This document shows positions 16,806 through 25,345 of a stretch of DNA of 64,000 nt, piece by piece. Origin of the DNA: Erysipelotrichaceae bacterium (lineage in GTDB: Bacteria; Bacillota_I; Bacilli_A; Erysipelotrichales; Erysipelotrichaceae); the NCBI GenBank assembly GCA_012523895.1, contig JAAYSZ010000002.1, positions 1 to 64,000 on the forward strand, given 5' to 3'. The position numbers and the translations under genes were made by a program. Under the pieces are notes generated by a model. That model was not told the origin of the DNA, ran no database searches, and saw only the letters and a program-made list of their open reading frames with translations. How positions within the stretch are numbered: the stretch's first letter is position 1; each line of letters begins with the position of its first letter.

Positions 16806-17093
16806 TATTCTCTCCCTTTTTATACGTATAAAGAAATTAGTTTACGTACATTACCTTATATAGTTTTATCAATTGTATCATATAGTTATGAGAATTACAT
16901 CAAATATATGTAAATAAAAATATAAAGGAATAAATATTATTTTTTTAATCATTAAATTCGGTAAATATATGCTTATGATGATAGAATTTAATAAGAGTAA
17001 AACAAAGTTTATTAATAGGAGACAGTATAAAATATATAAATAATGTTGATGTATTAATACTAAGTTTATAAATTAATAATAGGAGGAATAAAG

Positions 17094-18845
17094 ATGAGTA
17101 ATGCAAATCAATTTGAATGGGTAGATTTTTATAAAGAGTTGGCTGAAAAGTTATTGGATTATAAAGACAATAGAAAAGAACTTTTAGAAAATATTTATAA
17201 AATTTATGATAATACAGGATTAAAACTTCCAAAACTTGGAGCTGTTCGACCAATAAGAGATATAGATCCATTTACTTTTTTTGGTTTGTTTAACAAGGGA
17301 ATAAGTAATGCAAATAGAAATAAGATTATTTTAGAGATATCAAAATTATTTGGGATTACAGCAACTATACCGTCTATATTTGATGGTATTCCATTACTAA
17401 ATAATCAAAATGCAACATTTCATTGGTTTGGTGGAGATGATAGTGATAATGATATAAATGTTCTTTGGGATTTTTTTGAATCTGCACTTTTATATGTTAA
17501 GAATCCATCAGATAACAATCTTGAAATTCTTTCAGAATATTTTGATATTGTTATAAATAAAAAAGGAAATGGAAATAGTAAAGTAACTATGGCTTTATTT
17601 TGGATAGCTCCAGATTCTTATTTGAACTTAGATAGTCGTAATATATGGTATATATATGATTCTGAAAAGCTACCTAAAGATTTTGTAGAAACACTTCCAA
17701 AAATAGAACCGAAAATGTCATCAAAAACATATTTTGAAATAACAAAAAAGGTAAAAGAGTACGTTAATAGTGATGAAAGTTTATTTAATGATTTTAAAGA
17801 GTTAAGTTATGAAGCATGGAGATATTCCGAAGAAGTAAATAAGAAAATTCGTGAAGAGAAAAAACCTAAGGTTAATGATGAATCAAATAATTTTACCTAT
17901 AGAGAGGTTGAAGATGTGGAAAAGGATCTTGTGTCTGATAGTGCTTATATTGCTAAGGTTGAGGGTGAAGAAATTAAATATTTACCTTACACTTCTGAAG
18001 ATTTCTTTAAAGAAGTATATATGGATAGAAAAGAATACGATATTTTAGTTGATTTAATAAAAAACAAGAAAAATGTTATTTTACAAGGAGCTCCTGGAGT
18101 AGGAAAGACATTTATTGCAAAAATGTTAGCTTATTCTATTATGGGAGAAATAGATTATACTCGTGTTAACATGATTCAATTTCATCAAAGCTACTCTTAT
18201 GAAGATTTTATAATGGGTTTTCGTCCTTCTGAAAATGGATTTGATTTAACATATGGAGTATTTTATAACTTTTGTAAAGCTGCTGAAAAAGATGAAGAAA
18301 AAGAATATTTCTTTATTATAGATGAAATCAACAGAGGGAATATAAGTAAAATTTTTGGAGAATTATTTATGCTTATAGAAAATGATAAGCGAGGAAATGA
18401 AGTTCAATTATTATATTCTGATGATAATGAGAAATTTTCAGTTCCAGAAAATGTATACATAATAGGTATGATGAATACAGCAGATAGAAGTTTAGCTATG
18501 TTAGATTATGCTCTTCGAAGAAGATTTTCATTTTATGATATGAAACCTATATTTGATACAGAAAGTTTTCGTAAGTATAAAGAAGGACTTTCTAGTGAAA
18601 AATTTGATAGTTTAATAAATGCTGTACAGAATTTAAATGAAGTTATTTATAGAGATGATTCTTTAGGAGAAGGTTTTTGTATAGGTCATAGTTATTTTTG
18701 TAATTTTAAAAAAGACATGGATATAGATAAAGCACTTAATAGAATTGTAGAATTTGAGCTAATTCCTTTATTAAAAGAATATTGGTTTGATGACCCTGTA
18801 AAGGTAAAGAATTGGACAGATAATTTAAGGAGTGCAATTAAGTGA
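17094..18845 (+). CDS. mcrB: McrB-type AAA+ GTPase of a McrBC restriction system
   Basis: Motor subunit of a modification-dependent restriction enzyme. It should hydrolyse GTP to translocate DNA and activate the McrC nuclease. Residues 1-250 form a variable N-terminal domain, presumably the target reader, of a type common in Bacillota McrB proteins. The motor carries Walker A GAPGVGKT at 332-339, Walker B IIDEINRG (D410-E411) and the McrB signature MNTADRS with N461, followed by the arginine finger region ALRRRF. Length 583 aa. AGGAGG lies 9 bp before ATG. Its stop overlaps the mcrC start (18842-18845). The module is inserted between two copies of a duplicated segment. Confidence 0.92.
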   Translation: MSNANQFEWVDFYKELAEKLLDYKDNRKELLENIYKIYDNTGLKLPKLGAVRPIRDIDPFTFFGLFNKGISNANRNKIILEISKLFGITATIPSIFDGIPLLNNQNATFHWFGGDDSDNDINVLWDFFESALLYVKNPSDNNLEILSEYFDIVINKKGNGNSKVTMALFWIAPDSYLNLDSRNIWYIYDSEKLPKDFVETLPKIEPKMSSKTYFEITKKVKEYVNSDESLFNDFKELSYEAWRYSEEVNKKIREEKKPKVNDESNNFTYREVEDVEKDLVSDSAYIAKVEGEEIKYLPYTSEDFFKEVYMDRKEYDILVDLIKNKKNVILQGAPGVGKTFIAKMLAYSIMGEIDYTRVNMIQFHQSYSYEDFIMGFRPSENGFDLTYGVFYNFCKAAEKDEEKEYFFIIDEINRGNISKIFGELFMLIENDKRGNEVQLLYSDDNEKFSVPENVYIIGMMNTADRSLAMLDYALRRRFSFYDMKPIFDTESFRKYKEGLSSEKFDSLINAVQNLNEVIYRDDSLGEGFCIGHSYFCNFKKDMDIDKALNRIVEFELIPLLKEYWFDDPVKVKNWTDNLRSAIK

Positions 18846-19876
18846 TACCAATACAAAATATTTATTATATGTTATCGTATGCCTTTCAAGTTTTAAAAGA
18901 GCAAGGATATAAAGATGTTGCCACTGAAAAATTTGATAATACTGCTGAGCTTTGTGCTGCAATATTATCAAAGGGAGTTGCAATACAAATAAAAAGAGGG
19001 CTTGGCCGTGATTACATAAAAACTACTGAGCCAATTTCATTACTTCGTGGACGAATTGAAATTTCAGAATCAATTAAAACAAGGAGTATATATAAAAGGC
19101 AGGTAGTGTGTTCTTATGATGAATTTTCAGAAAATTCTTATATGAATAAAATTATTAAAACAACTATAATGTTACTTTTGCGTTCTGATATTTCTAATAC
19201 TTTTAAGAAAGAACTTAGAAAAGTGTTAGTGTTTTTTGAAAATGTTGAACTTCTTGACATTTATAGTATTAATTGGAATATTCAATATAATAAAAATAAT
19301 CAAACGTATAGAATGTTACTTTCAGTATGTTATCTAGTAATTAAAGGCTTATTACAAACTAATACAGATGGAACGACTAGATTAATGGATTTTTTAGATG
19401 AACAAAGAATGAGTCGTTTATATGAGAAGTTTATATTTGAGTATTTTCGTAAAGAATATACTGAAATTTCTGTAAGTGCATCACAAATACCTTGGATGGT
19501 AGATGATGATGAAAGAAGTTTATTACCAACAATGCAAAGTGATATTATGCTTGAATATAGAAACAATATTTTAATAATTGATACTAAATATTATTCAAAT
19601 AATATGCAAGTATACTATGATGTATATAAATTACATTCAAGTCATTTGTATCAAATTTTTACATATGTTAAAAATAAAGATGCAGAACTTATTGATACAT
19701 CATACAAAGTTTCGGGTATGCTTTTATATGCAGGTACAGATAGAGAAATTCAGCCAAACAACACATATATGATGAGTGGAAATAAAATAAGTGTTAAAAC
19801 ATTAGATCTAAATTGTGAATTTTCAAAAATAAAAGAACAATTGAATACAATTATTTTAGAAAATTTTGTGAAATAA
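18842..19876 (+). CDS. mcrC: McrC nuclease subunit of the McrBC system
   Basis: A 344-aa McrC protein opening MIPIQNIYYMLSYAF, the classic family start. The N-terminal region binds McrB. The C-terminal PD-(D/E)XK nuclease has D234 and D247-T-K249 (in SDIMLEYRNNILIIDTKYY). It starts at GTG 18842, overlapping the mcrB TGA by 4 bases, which implies coupled translation and fixed stoichiometry. Together the two genes should cleave DNA carrying modified bases, typically methylcytosine in phage DNA; the exact mark depends on the McrB N-terminus. Confidence 0.92.
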   Translation: MIPIQNIYYMLSYAFQVLKEQGYKDVATEKFDNTAELCAAILSKGVAIQIKRGLGRDYIKTTEPISLLRGRIEISESIKTRSIYKRQVVCSYDEFSENSYMNKIIKTTIMLLLRSDISNTFKKELRKVLVFFENVELLDIYSINWNIQYNKNNQTYRMLLSVCYLVIKGLLQTNTDGTTRLMDFLDEQRMSRLYEKFIFEYFRKEYTEISVSASQIPWMVDDDERSLLPTMQSDIMLEYRNNILIIDTKYYSNNMQVYYDVYKLHSSHLYQIFTYVKNKDAELIDTSYKVSGMLLYAGTDREIQPNNTYMMSGNKISVKTLDLNCEFSKIKEQLNTIILENFVK

Positions 19877-19883
19877 TATAAAA

Positions 19884-19918
19884 GTGCATAGCTTTTTTAA
19901 GGGCCATAGGCTATACAC
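19884..19918. terminator. Hairpin between convergent mcrC and the reader-nuclease gene
   Basis: GTGCATAGC pairs with GCTATACAC (one mismatch) around a loop containing TTTTTT. It is the only candidate terminator in the 58-bp convergent gap; the tail on either side is weak. Confidence 0.4.
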
Positions 19919-19934
19919 TAAATTGTGGAAGTTA

Positions 19935-20858
19935 TTAATTTTTTTGAGAATTACTTATTTCTATCCAATATCTAGTTCTTTCAGGAAGAACATGTTCATA
20001 TTGTGTGATAAAATTTTCAATATCTATTTTTTTTATGCATTCTACGTTATCATATTTGTCATTGATATAATTTTCTGAAATAGTAAATAGATATACTTTA
20101 AATATTTTATTAATGCAAAATCTATCGTAGAAAAACTTTGCATCAAGTGATTGAGAAAATCCTGACTTTACTTGAGGATATGCTTTATCGCCATCAAGAT
20201 TTACGAGCACACATTCTATATTTGGTGTGTTTTTCTTAACTGTAGAAGTATGAACAAAGTAATTTTTTTTAATTTGTAGATATAATATTACTATTTCTTC
20301 AACCATTTCTGAAGATAATAGGTTCCAATAATGGTCTTTCTCTTTAATATCATATTTATATGAATTTTTTGGTGATTTTTTATTCCACAACTTTTTACTT
20401 ATATTTTCTACTTCATTAACTTTTTGTACTGTACGTGGTACTACAAAAGAATTTATAACTTTACCTGGAACTATCCACTCTTCACCTATTTCAATCCATT
20501 CACATCCTATATAATTTGAAATGTCAAATGAATCATGTTTTTCTGTAGGTGTTCTATCGATCCATTTTTGTGTTACTCGGCAAAGATAGTAAATGTTATC
20601 ATATCTAGTCCAAACTAAATCATTTATGTTCATTTTTTTGAGAGCTTTTAATGCAGTATAGCCCCGACTAGCATCACTTTTATTATAGTGTTCTGATAAT
20701 TGTTTTTTTATTGAATCATCAGAATTTTCTGTAGTTGTTACTTCAATCCAACCAACACCTATAATTTCTTCATTTTTACAAAAATCAATTAAATCTTTTC
20801 TTTCAAATATTTCTTTATTATATTCTGATTTTAAATTCATTCTAAAAATAGTTGTCAA
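19935..20858 (-). CDS. PUA/EVE-like N-domain plus Mrr-like nuclease C-domain protein
   Basis: A 307-aa protein with no close family I can name. Residues 1-145 look like a PUA/EVE-type beta-barrel (IGVGWIEV near 33, INDLVWTRYDNIYYLCRVT near 78-96, then IGCEWIEIGEEWIVPGKV), a fold used to read modified bases. Residues 185-260 resemble the Mrr-type PD-(D/E)XK core: NIECVLVNLDG with E215, then Q229-V-K231-S-G. It starts at TTG 20858, with GGAGG six bases upstream. Its position tail-to-tail with mcrBC suggests an added restriction factor. Fold and activity are inferred from short motifs. Confidence 0.6.
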   Translation of the reverse strand: MTTIFRMNLKSEYNKEIFERKDLIDFCKNEEIIGVGWIEVTTTENSDDSIKKQLSEHYNKSDASRGYTALKALKKMNINDLVWTRYDNIYYLCRVTQKWIDRTPTEKHDSFDISNYIGCEWIEIGEEWIVPGKVINSFVVPRTVQKVNEVENISKKLWNKKSPKNSYKYDIKEKDHYWNLLSSEMVEEIVILYLQIKKNYFVHTSTVKKNTPNIECVLVNLDGDKAYPQVKSGFSQSLDAKFFYDRFCINKIFKVYLFTISENYINDKYDNVECIKKIDIENFITQYEHVLPERTRYWIEISNSQKN

Positions 20859-20939
20859 AAGTATACCTCCTAAAAAAACACATTATATATAAATTGTACA
20901 TAAATTATATGATATTGTGCATTTTTTTATTTTCTTTGA

Positions 20940-20994
20940 TTTAAGTTTAATTTAAGGTTTGTTGAAGTTTTGTTTAAGTTTACTCTTTTATACT
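20940..20994 (+). promoter_or_regulatory. Operator of four 11-bp repeats with -10 box, efflux/two-component operon
   Basis: TTTAAG, TTTAAG, TTGAAG and TTTAAG begin at 20940, 20951, 20962 and 20973, each 11 bp apart, one helical turn. A -10 box TATACT lies at 20989-20994, so the last repeat covers the -35 position. OmpR/PhoB-type regulators bind such tandem 11-bp repeats and contact RNA polymerase; the OmpR-type regulator encoded in this same operon (23395) is the obvious candidate. Confidence 0.8.
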
Positions 20995-21013
20995 CTATGT
21001 AGAGGTGAACAAG

Positions 21014-21697
21014 ATGATTAAAATAAGGAAACTAAATAAATCTTTTGGTGATAAAGAAATATTCAATAATTTAAATTTAGATTTTGAAGCAGGAAAGGTC
21101 TTTGCACTTATTGGACCAAATGGTGCAGGAAAGACAACTTTAATGAGAATGGTGCTAGGTTGGGAAAAGGATTATGAAGGAGAGATTATCTATGATGAAA
21201 ATCTTAGCTTAGGATATTCTCCTGAAACTCCTTACTTTCCAGAAATTCTTACAGGAAGACAAGTATTAAATTATTACATGGAAGTAAGAGGAGTGGATAA
21301 AAAAACTTGTGAAATAGAAAGTTTAAGATTAATGAAAGAAGTAGGTTTAGATATTAAAAAAGATACTTTAGTTAAAAATTATTCAAAAGGTATGAGACAA
21401 AGACTTGGAGTTGCTCAAGCTTTAATAGGAGATCCAGATGTAATATTCTTAGATGAACCTTCTGCTGGACTTGATTTTTTTGGTCAACAAGAAATGCAAG
21501 CATTGATAAGTAAATTAAAAGCTCAAGGAAAAACAATAATCCTTAATTCACATTTACTTTATGATGTAGAAAAAGTTGCGGATTATGGTTATCTATTTAT
21601 TGATGCTTATACATTTAGATATTTTGATAAAAGTGAATTTGATAAAGAATCATTAGCTGATATGTTTATTAATACTGCAAAGGGGGTACATGCATGA
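21014..21697 (+). CDS. ABC transporter ATPase
   Basis: A 227-aa nucleotide-binding subunit of a drug/peptide-export type ABC transporter. Walker A GPNGAGKTT is near residue 33, the signature YSKGMRQRLG near 125, Walker B VIFLDEPSAGLD near 145 and the switch histidine in NSHLL near 178. ATG 21014 is chosen because AGAGGTG lies 8 bp upstream; an in-frame GTG at 21005 overlaps that site. It overlaps the permease gene by 4 bp. It is the first gene of a six-gene unit with a HExxH protein, a two-component system and a serine hydrolase, typical of envelope-stress or peptide-antibiotic resistance loci. Confidence 0.93.
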   Translation: MIKIRKLNKSFGDKEIFNNLNLDFEAGKVFALIGPNGAGKTTLMRMVLGWEKDYEGEIIYDENLSLGYSPETPYFPEILTGRQVLNYYMEVRGVDKKTCEIESLRLMKEVGLDIKKDTLVKNYSKGMRQRLGVAQALIGDPDVIFLDEPSAGLDFFGQQEMQALISKLKAQGKTIILNSHLLYDVEKVADYGYLFIDAYTFRYFDKSEFDKESLADMFINTAKGVHA

Positions 21698-22464
21698 AAG
21701 CACTAATTAAATTACATTTAAAAGAAAACATTGGTGGAAAAAGTTTTATTCTTTTTGGAATATTAGGTGGTTTAGTTACTCTTTTATTACTTACTGGAGG
21801 AGAAGTTACTATGGCTAATAATCCAACTGAAGAAATAATTAGTAAGTTTGGTACTCAATGGAAATTTTTATCAATTATTGCAGGGTTTGCTTCTGTGACA
21901 ATTTCTATGGGAACAATAGAAAGACATCGCAAAGAAAAAAGAACTGAATTATTAGCTCTTCATGGACTAAGTATAGATAAACAATTATTTGCTATATCAA
22001 TTGGTAATGCTCTTGTATCTATGATACTATCTACAATTTTAGCTTTAGTATTAATATTAATTATTCTTTTTGGAAAAGCTCCAACAAATTTAATAGGATT
22101 TATTACTGCATTTATTACTTATTTAATCTCAACAGGAATGATAGCTCTTATAGTTTCAGTATTAAATATGTTTTTACCAAGTATTGTAGTTGCAATTTTA
22201 GGAGTGTTTATAGTTATCATTGGATCTTTTCATCAAATCATTCAAGGAATGTTATTAAATAATAATCAATTTATAAGTTATATTATCGCAAAAGTTATGA
22301 ATATATTACCTCCACTAGATGTGTTTAATAGACTTACACGCAGTTTGTTTTTCTTAGAATTTAATTGTAGTTATGATTTAATTGTTTTCTTAATCTTTAT
22401 ATGGATGACTTTAACAACTGTTTATCTAACAAGTAAAGGAGTAGGTCGTTATGAAAAGATTTAA
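21694..22464 (+). CDS. ABC transporter permease
   Basis: A 256-aa membrane protein with about six spans, in the ABC-2-like class. An N-terminal helix is followed by a cytoplasmic stretch (IERHRKEKRTELLALHGLS) and five more hydrophobic segments. It overlaps the ATPase gene (ATGA at 21694) and the next gene by 14 bp, so all three are translationally coupled. The substrate is unknown; the partner genes suggest a cell-envelope peptide or antibiotic. Confidence 0.88.
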   Translation: MKALIKLHLKENIGGKSFILFGILGGLVTLLLLTGGEVTMANNPTEEIISKFGTQWKFLSIIAGFASVTISMGTIERHRKEKRTELLALHGLSIDKQLFAISIGNALVSMILSTILALVLILIILFGKAPTNLIGFITAFITYLISTGMIALIVSVLNMFLPSIVVAILGVFIVIIGSFHQIIQGMLLNNNQFISYIIAKVMNILPPLDVFNRLTRSLFFLEFNCSYDLIVFLIFIWMTLTTVYLTSKGVGRYEKI

Positions 22465-23377
22465 AGGAATATTATGGATGGCAATTGGTGTTATTTTAAT
22501 AGGAATTTTCTATATAGATCAAGCACCAATAGTAGATGCACATACAATAGATTTAATAGATAAGGCTCATAAGATAAATTTTGATAAATATTGGTCAGGA
22601 TTCAATATAAATATTTATCCAGTTGAAATATATAAGAAAAATATATTAAAAAAAGATTCAACAGTTCGTTATTATAATGATAAGTTTTATGAAATAAAAG
22701 ATAAGAAACCTATTTATGCTTTATCAATGGATATTGATGAAAGTGGACAGGCTATATTATTAGTAACTAGTGCAAGAGATTTTAGAAGTTTATCAGATGT
22801 AGGAAACTTTAATTCTTCTTCGGCTGATATTTATTATCAAGCACTTATTGCTCATGAAGCATTTCATTGTTTTCAAGCTGATCAAGGATTTTATGATGTT
22901 TTTTCAAAAGAAATTACCATATATGAAAAATCTAATGTACTTACTACTGTAAGAAAATTAGATGAAAATTCAAAATATCAAAAACTTTGGATGGATGAGA
23001 TGGAAAAATTGATTGATTATGCAAAAGAAGACAATATTCAAAATTATCATGCTTATCTTAATAGTTATCAAAATAGATTGGATTTTCTATATAATAATTT
23101 TAAAGAAGAAGATGTAATAGAATATTTAAAATATTCTAATCTTTATGAAAAAGCTGAAGGTAGTGCAAAATATATTGAAAATATTACCTTATCAATGTTA
23201 AGTGGTAAGGACTTAGAGTTTGATATTATAAGTTATGGAAAAGGGACTTCAAAATATTATGATTCAGGTTTCTTAAAAACTTATATTTTAAACAAAAAAG
23301 ATGATTTAGATTGGAAAACAGATTTCTTTAAAACTGATAAAACATTTGAAGATTATTTATTAATTAATTACCAATAG
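22451..23377 (+). CDS. Membrane-anchored putative zinc metalloprotease (HExxH)
   Basis: A 308-aa protein with one N-terminal membrane anchor (residues 7-22) and an outside domain. H135-E-A-F-H139 in LIAHEAFHCFQ is a gluzincin-like zinc motif. E236 in EKAEGSAKYIE, about 100 residues on, fits the third ligand. I do not recognise the family. Its place between an ABC export pair and a two-component system, with overlapping start, suggests it cleaves an envelope peptide: the transported compound, an antibiotic or a signal. It contains many Lys/Tyr residues, normal for this genome. Confidence 0.7.
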   Translation: MKRFKGILWMAIGVILIGIFYIDQAPIVDAHTIDLIDKAHKINFDKYWSGFNINIYPVEIYKKNILKKDSTVRYYNDKFYEIKDKKPIYALSMDIDESGQAILLVTSARDFRSLSDVGNFNSSSADIYYQALIAHEAFHCFQADQGFYDVFSKEITIYEKSNVLTTVRKLDENSKYQKLWMDEMEKLIDYAKEDNIQNYHAYLNSYQNRLDFLYNNFKEEDVIEYLKYSNLYEKAEGSAKYIENITLSMLSGKDLEFDIISYGKGTSKYYDSGFLKTYILNKKDDLDWKTDFFKTDKTFEDYLLINYQ

Positions 23378-23394
23378 AAAGAAGGGGTATTGCA

Positions 23395-24105
23395 ATGAAA
23401 GAAAAGATTATGATAGTTGATGATTCATTAGAGCTGAGAAATGTTTTAAGGCTATATTTAGAAAATGCAGGCTATAAAGTTGTAGAAGCTACAAATGGAT
23501 TAGAAGCTTTAGAATATTTAAAATCTAATGATATTGATTTAATGATTTTAGATATTATGATGCCTAAGATGGATGGATTTGAACTTTTAAAACATTTAGA
23601 AAGTCAAAATAAAAAAAGAAATTTTCCTATTATTTTCTTATCCGCAAGAACTCAGATTCATGATAAAATTCGTGGTTTAACTTTAGGTGCTGATGATTAT
23701 ATTGAAAAGCCTTATGATCCTAGTGAAGTAATCGCAAGGGTTATGGTTGTTTTAAGAAGAATTAATAAACAAAAAGAAGAAGAAAAACAAATAATAGTTG
23801 GAAATTTAACTTGGGATGTAAGTAATCGTCAAATTTATTTAAATAATGAATTATTAGAGCTAAGAGCTAAAGAATATCAATTATTAACTTTATTTATGAA
23901 GTATCCTGGACGTGTTTATACTAAACAAGAAATATATGAATATTTATGGGAGGATTCATATCTTAATGATGACAATACTATTATGGTTCATATATCTAAT
24001 TTAAGAGATAAGATTGAAGATAATCCTAAAAAGCCTAATAAAATTATTACTATAAGAGGTTTAGGCTATATGTTAAAAAAAGAGGAGAATAAAAATGATA
24101 GGTAA
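23395..24105 (+). CDS. OmpR-family response regulator
   Basis: A 236-aa regulator with an N-terminal receiver domain (D9-D10, phospho-acceptor D53 in ILDIMMP, K near 106 in EKPYDP). A C-terminal winged helix (LRAKEYQLLTLFMKYPGRVYT) carries the recognition helix NTIMVHISNLRDKI. It should be phosphorylated by the kinase encoded next door (10-bp overlap) and bind the 11-bp repeats at 20940, and probably the orphan array at 15731. GAAGGGG precedes ATG. Confidence 0.94.
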   Translation: MKEKIMIVDDSLELRNVLRLYLENAGYKVVEATNGLEALEYLKSNDIDLMILDIMMPKMDGFELLKHLESQNKKRNFPIIFLSARTQIHDKIRGLTLGADDYIEKPYDPSEVIARVMVVLRRINKQKEEEKQIIVGNLTWDVSNRQIYLNNELLELRAKEYQLLTLFMKYPGRVYTKQEIYEYLWEDSYLNDDNTIMVHISNLRDKIEDNPKKPNKIITIRGLGYMLKKEENKNDR

Positions 24106-25300
24106 TAAAAATCATCGTTTTAAAAGAGTAATATCTATGAGTTTTAAGTTTATGATAGCTTTTATTATCTTATCTGTAATATATCTATCATTAAATATTG
24201 TTGCTCTTATTTTTTTGTCAGGAGAAAAGCCTATTTATGAATATATTCCTATTGGACAAATTCAAGAACCAACTGATTTAAATTGGGAAAGTATTCATAA
24301 AATGGGTGGTTATGGCTATGTTGTAGATAATGAGGGTAATGTAGTATGGATTAGTCAAGAAAGTAAGGATTTTAAAAAACTTTCTGTAGGGGATATTTTA
24401 AAAGATAGTATACTTGTTGAAAATGATAGAAGTACTTTTACTTATAAAACTCAAGATGGTAATTATTTAATATTAAATTATCCATCAGAAACTTTAACTA
24501 ATCAGCCAACATATGAAATAAGTACTAGTCCTATAGATAGTCAAAGAATACTTTCAACTGTTGTGATAGTATTGATACTATTTTATATTCTTGGTATTTT
24601 CTTTATTTTCCATAAATTATCTAAAAATTTAGAAAAAACTGTTCAAGAGGAAGAAGAGGATAAACGTTTCTTCTTTAGAGGAATAGCTCATGATATTAAG
24701 ACACCTTTAGCTACAATAATGGCATATAGTAAAGCAATTAATGATGGAATAGTTAAAGATGATCAAACTAGTCAATATTTAAATACAATTTATTATCAGT
24801 CTAATATATTAAAAAATCGTGTTGATGATATGATGCTTTATGCAACCTTAGAAGAACATATGGAAGAAAACATGCAAAAAAACGACTTGTTAGAAGCAAT
24901 CCGTCGTTATGTTGGAGAAAATTATAGTTGGTTTAGTGAAAGAAATGCAAAAATTGATATTCGTTTTAAAGATGATGAAAGCTATAATACAACTTTTGAT
25001 TCAACTTTGTTTTCACGTTTATTACAAAATATATTAAGTAATTCTGTATTACATAATAATCCAGGTGTATGCATTTATATTGATTGGGATATAAAAGAAA
25101 AGTGTTTAATACTAGGAGATGATGGAAAAGGAATTCCTAAAGAATTACAAGATAATTTATTTGATCCTATGGTTACAGGTGATAAAAGTCGAACTGGTGA
25201 ACATTTTAGGGGTATGGGTCTAGCTAATGTAAACAGGATTGTTGAGCTTCATGGCTGGAGTATTGAATATAATAATGAATTTAGAATAAAGATTAGATAA
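24095..25300 (+). CDS. Sensor histidine kinase
   Basis: A 401-aa kinase with two membrane segments (residues 18-42 and 152-173) framing an external sensor domain of about 110 residues. The DHp helix follows with H199 in FFRGIAHDIKTPLA, then a HATPase domain with N-box SRLLQNILSNSVLHN, GDDGKGIP and GMGLANV. It overlaps the regulator gene. The sensor is larger than in BceS-type intramembrane kinases, so it may bind a ligand directly. Confidence 0.93.
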   Translation: MIGNKNHRFKRVISMSFKFMIAFIILSVIYLSLNIVALIFLSGEKPIYEYIPIGQIQEPTDLNWESIHKMGGYGYVVDNEGNVVWISQESKDFKKLSVGDILKDSILVENDRSTFTYKTQDGNYLILNYPSETLTNQPTYEISTSPIDSQRILSTVVIVLILFYILGIFFIFHKLSKNLEKTVQEEEEDKRFFFRGIAHDIKTPLATIMAYSKAINDGIVKDDQTSQYLNTIYYQSNILKNRVDDMMLYATLEEHMEENMQKNDLLEAIRRYVGENYSWFSERNAKIDIRFKDDESYNTTFDSTLFSRLLQNILSNSVLHNNPGVCIYIDWDIKEKCLILGDDGKGIPKELQDNLFDPMVTGDKSRTGEHFRGMGLANVNRIVELHGWSIEYNNEFRIKIR

Positions 25301-25345
25301 CGTATGTTTTAAGCATTGTTAGTTGTATTCATAATGGAGGAATTT

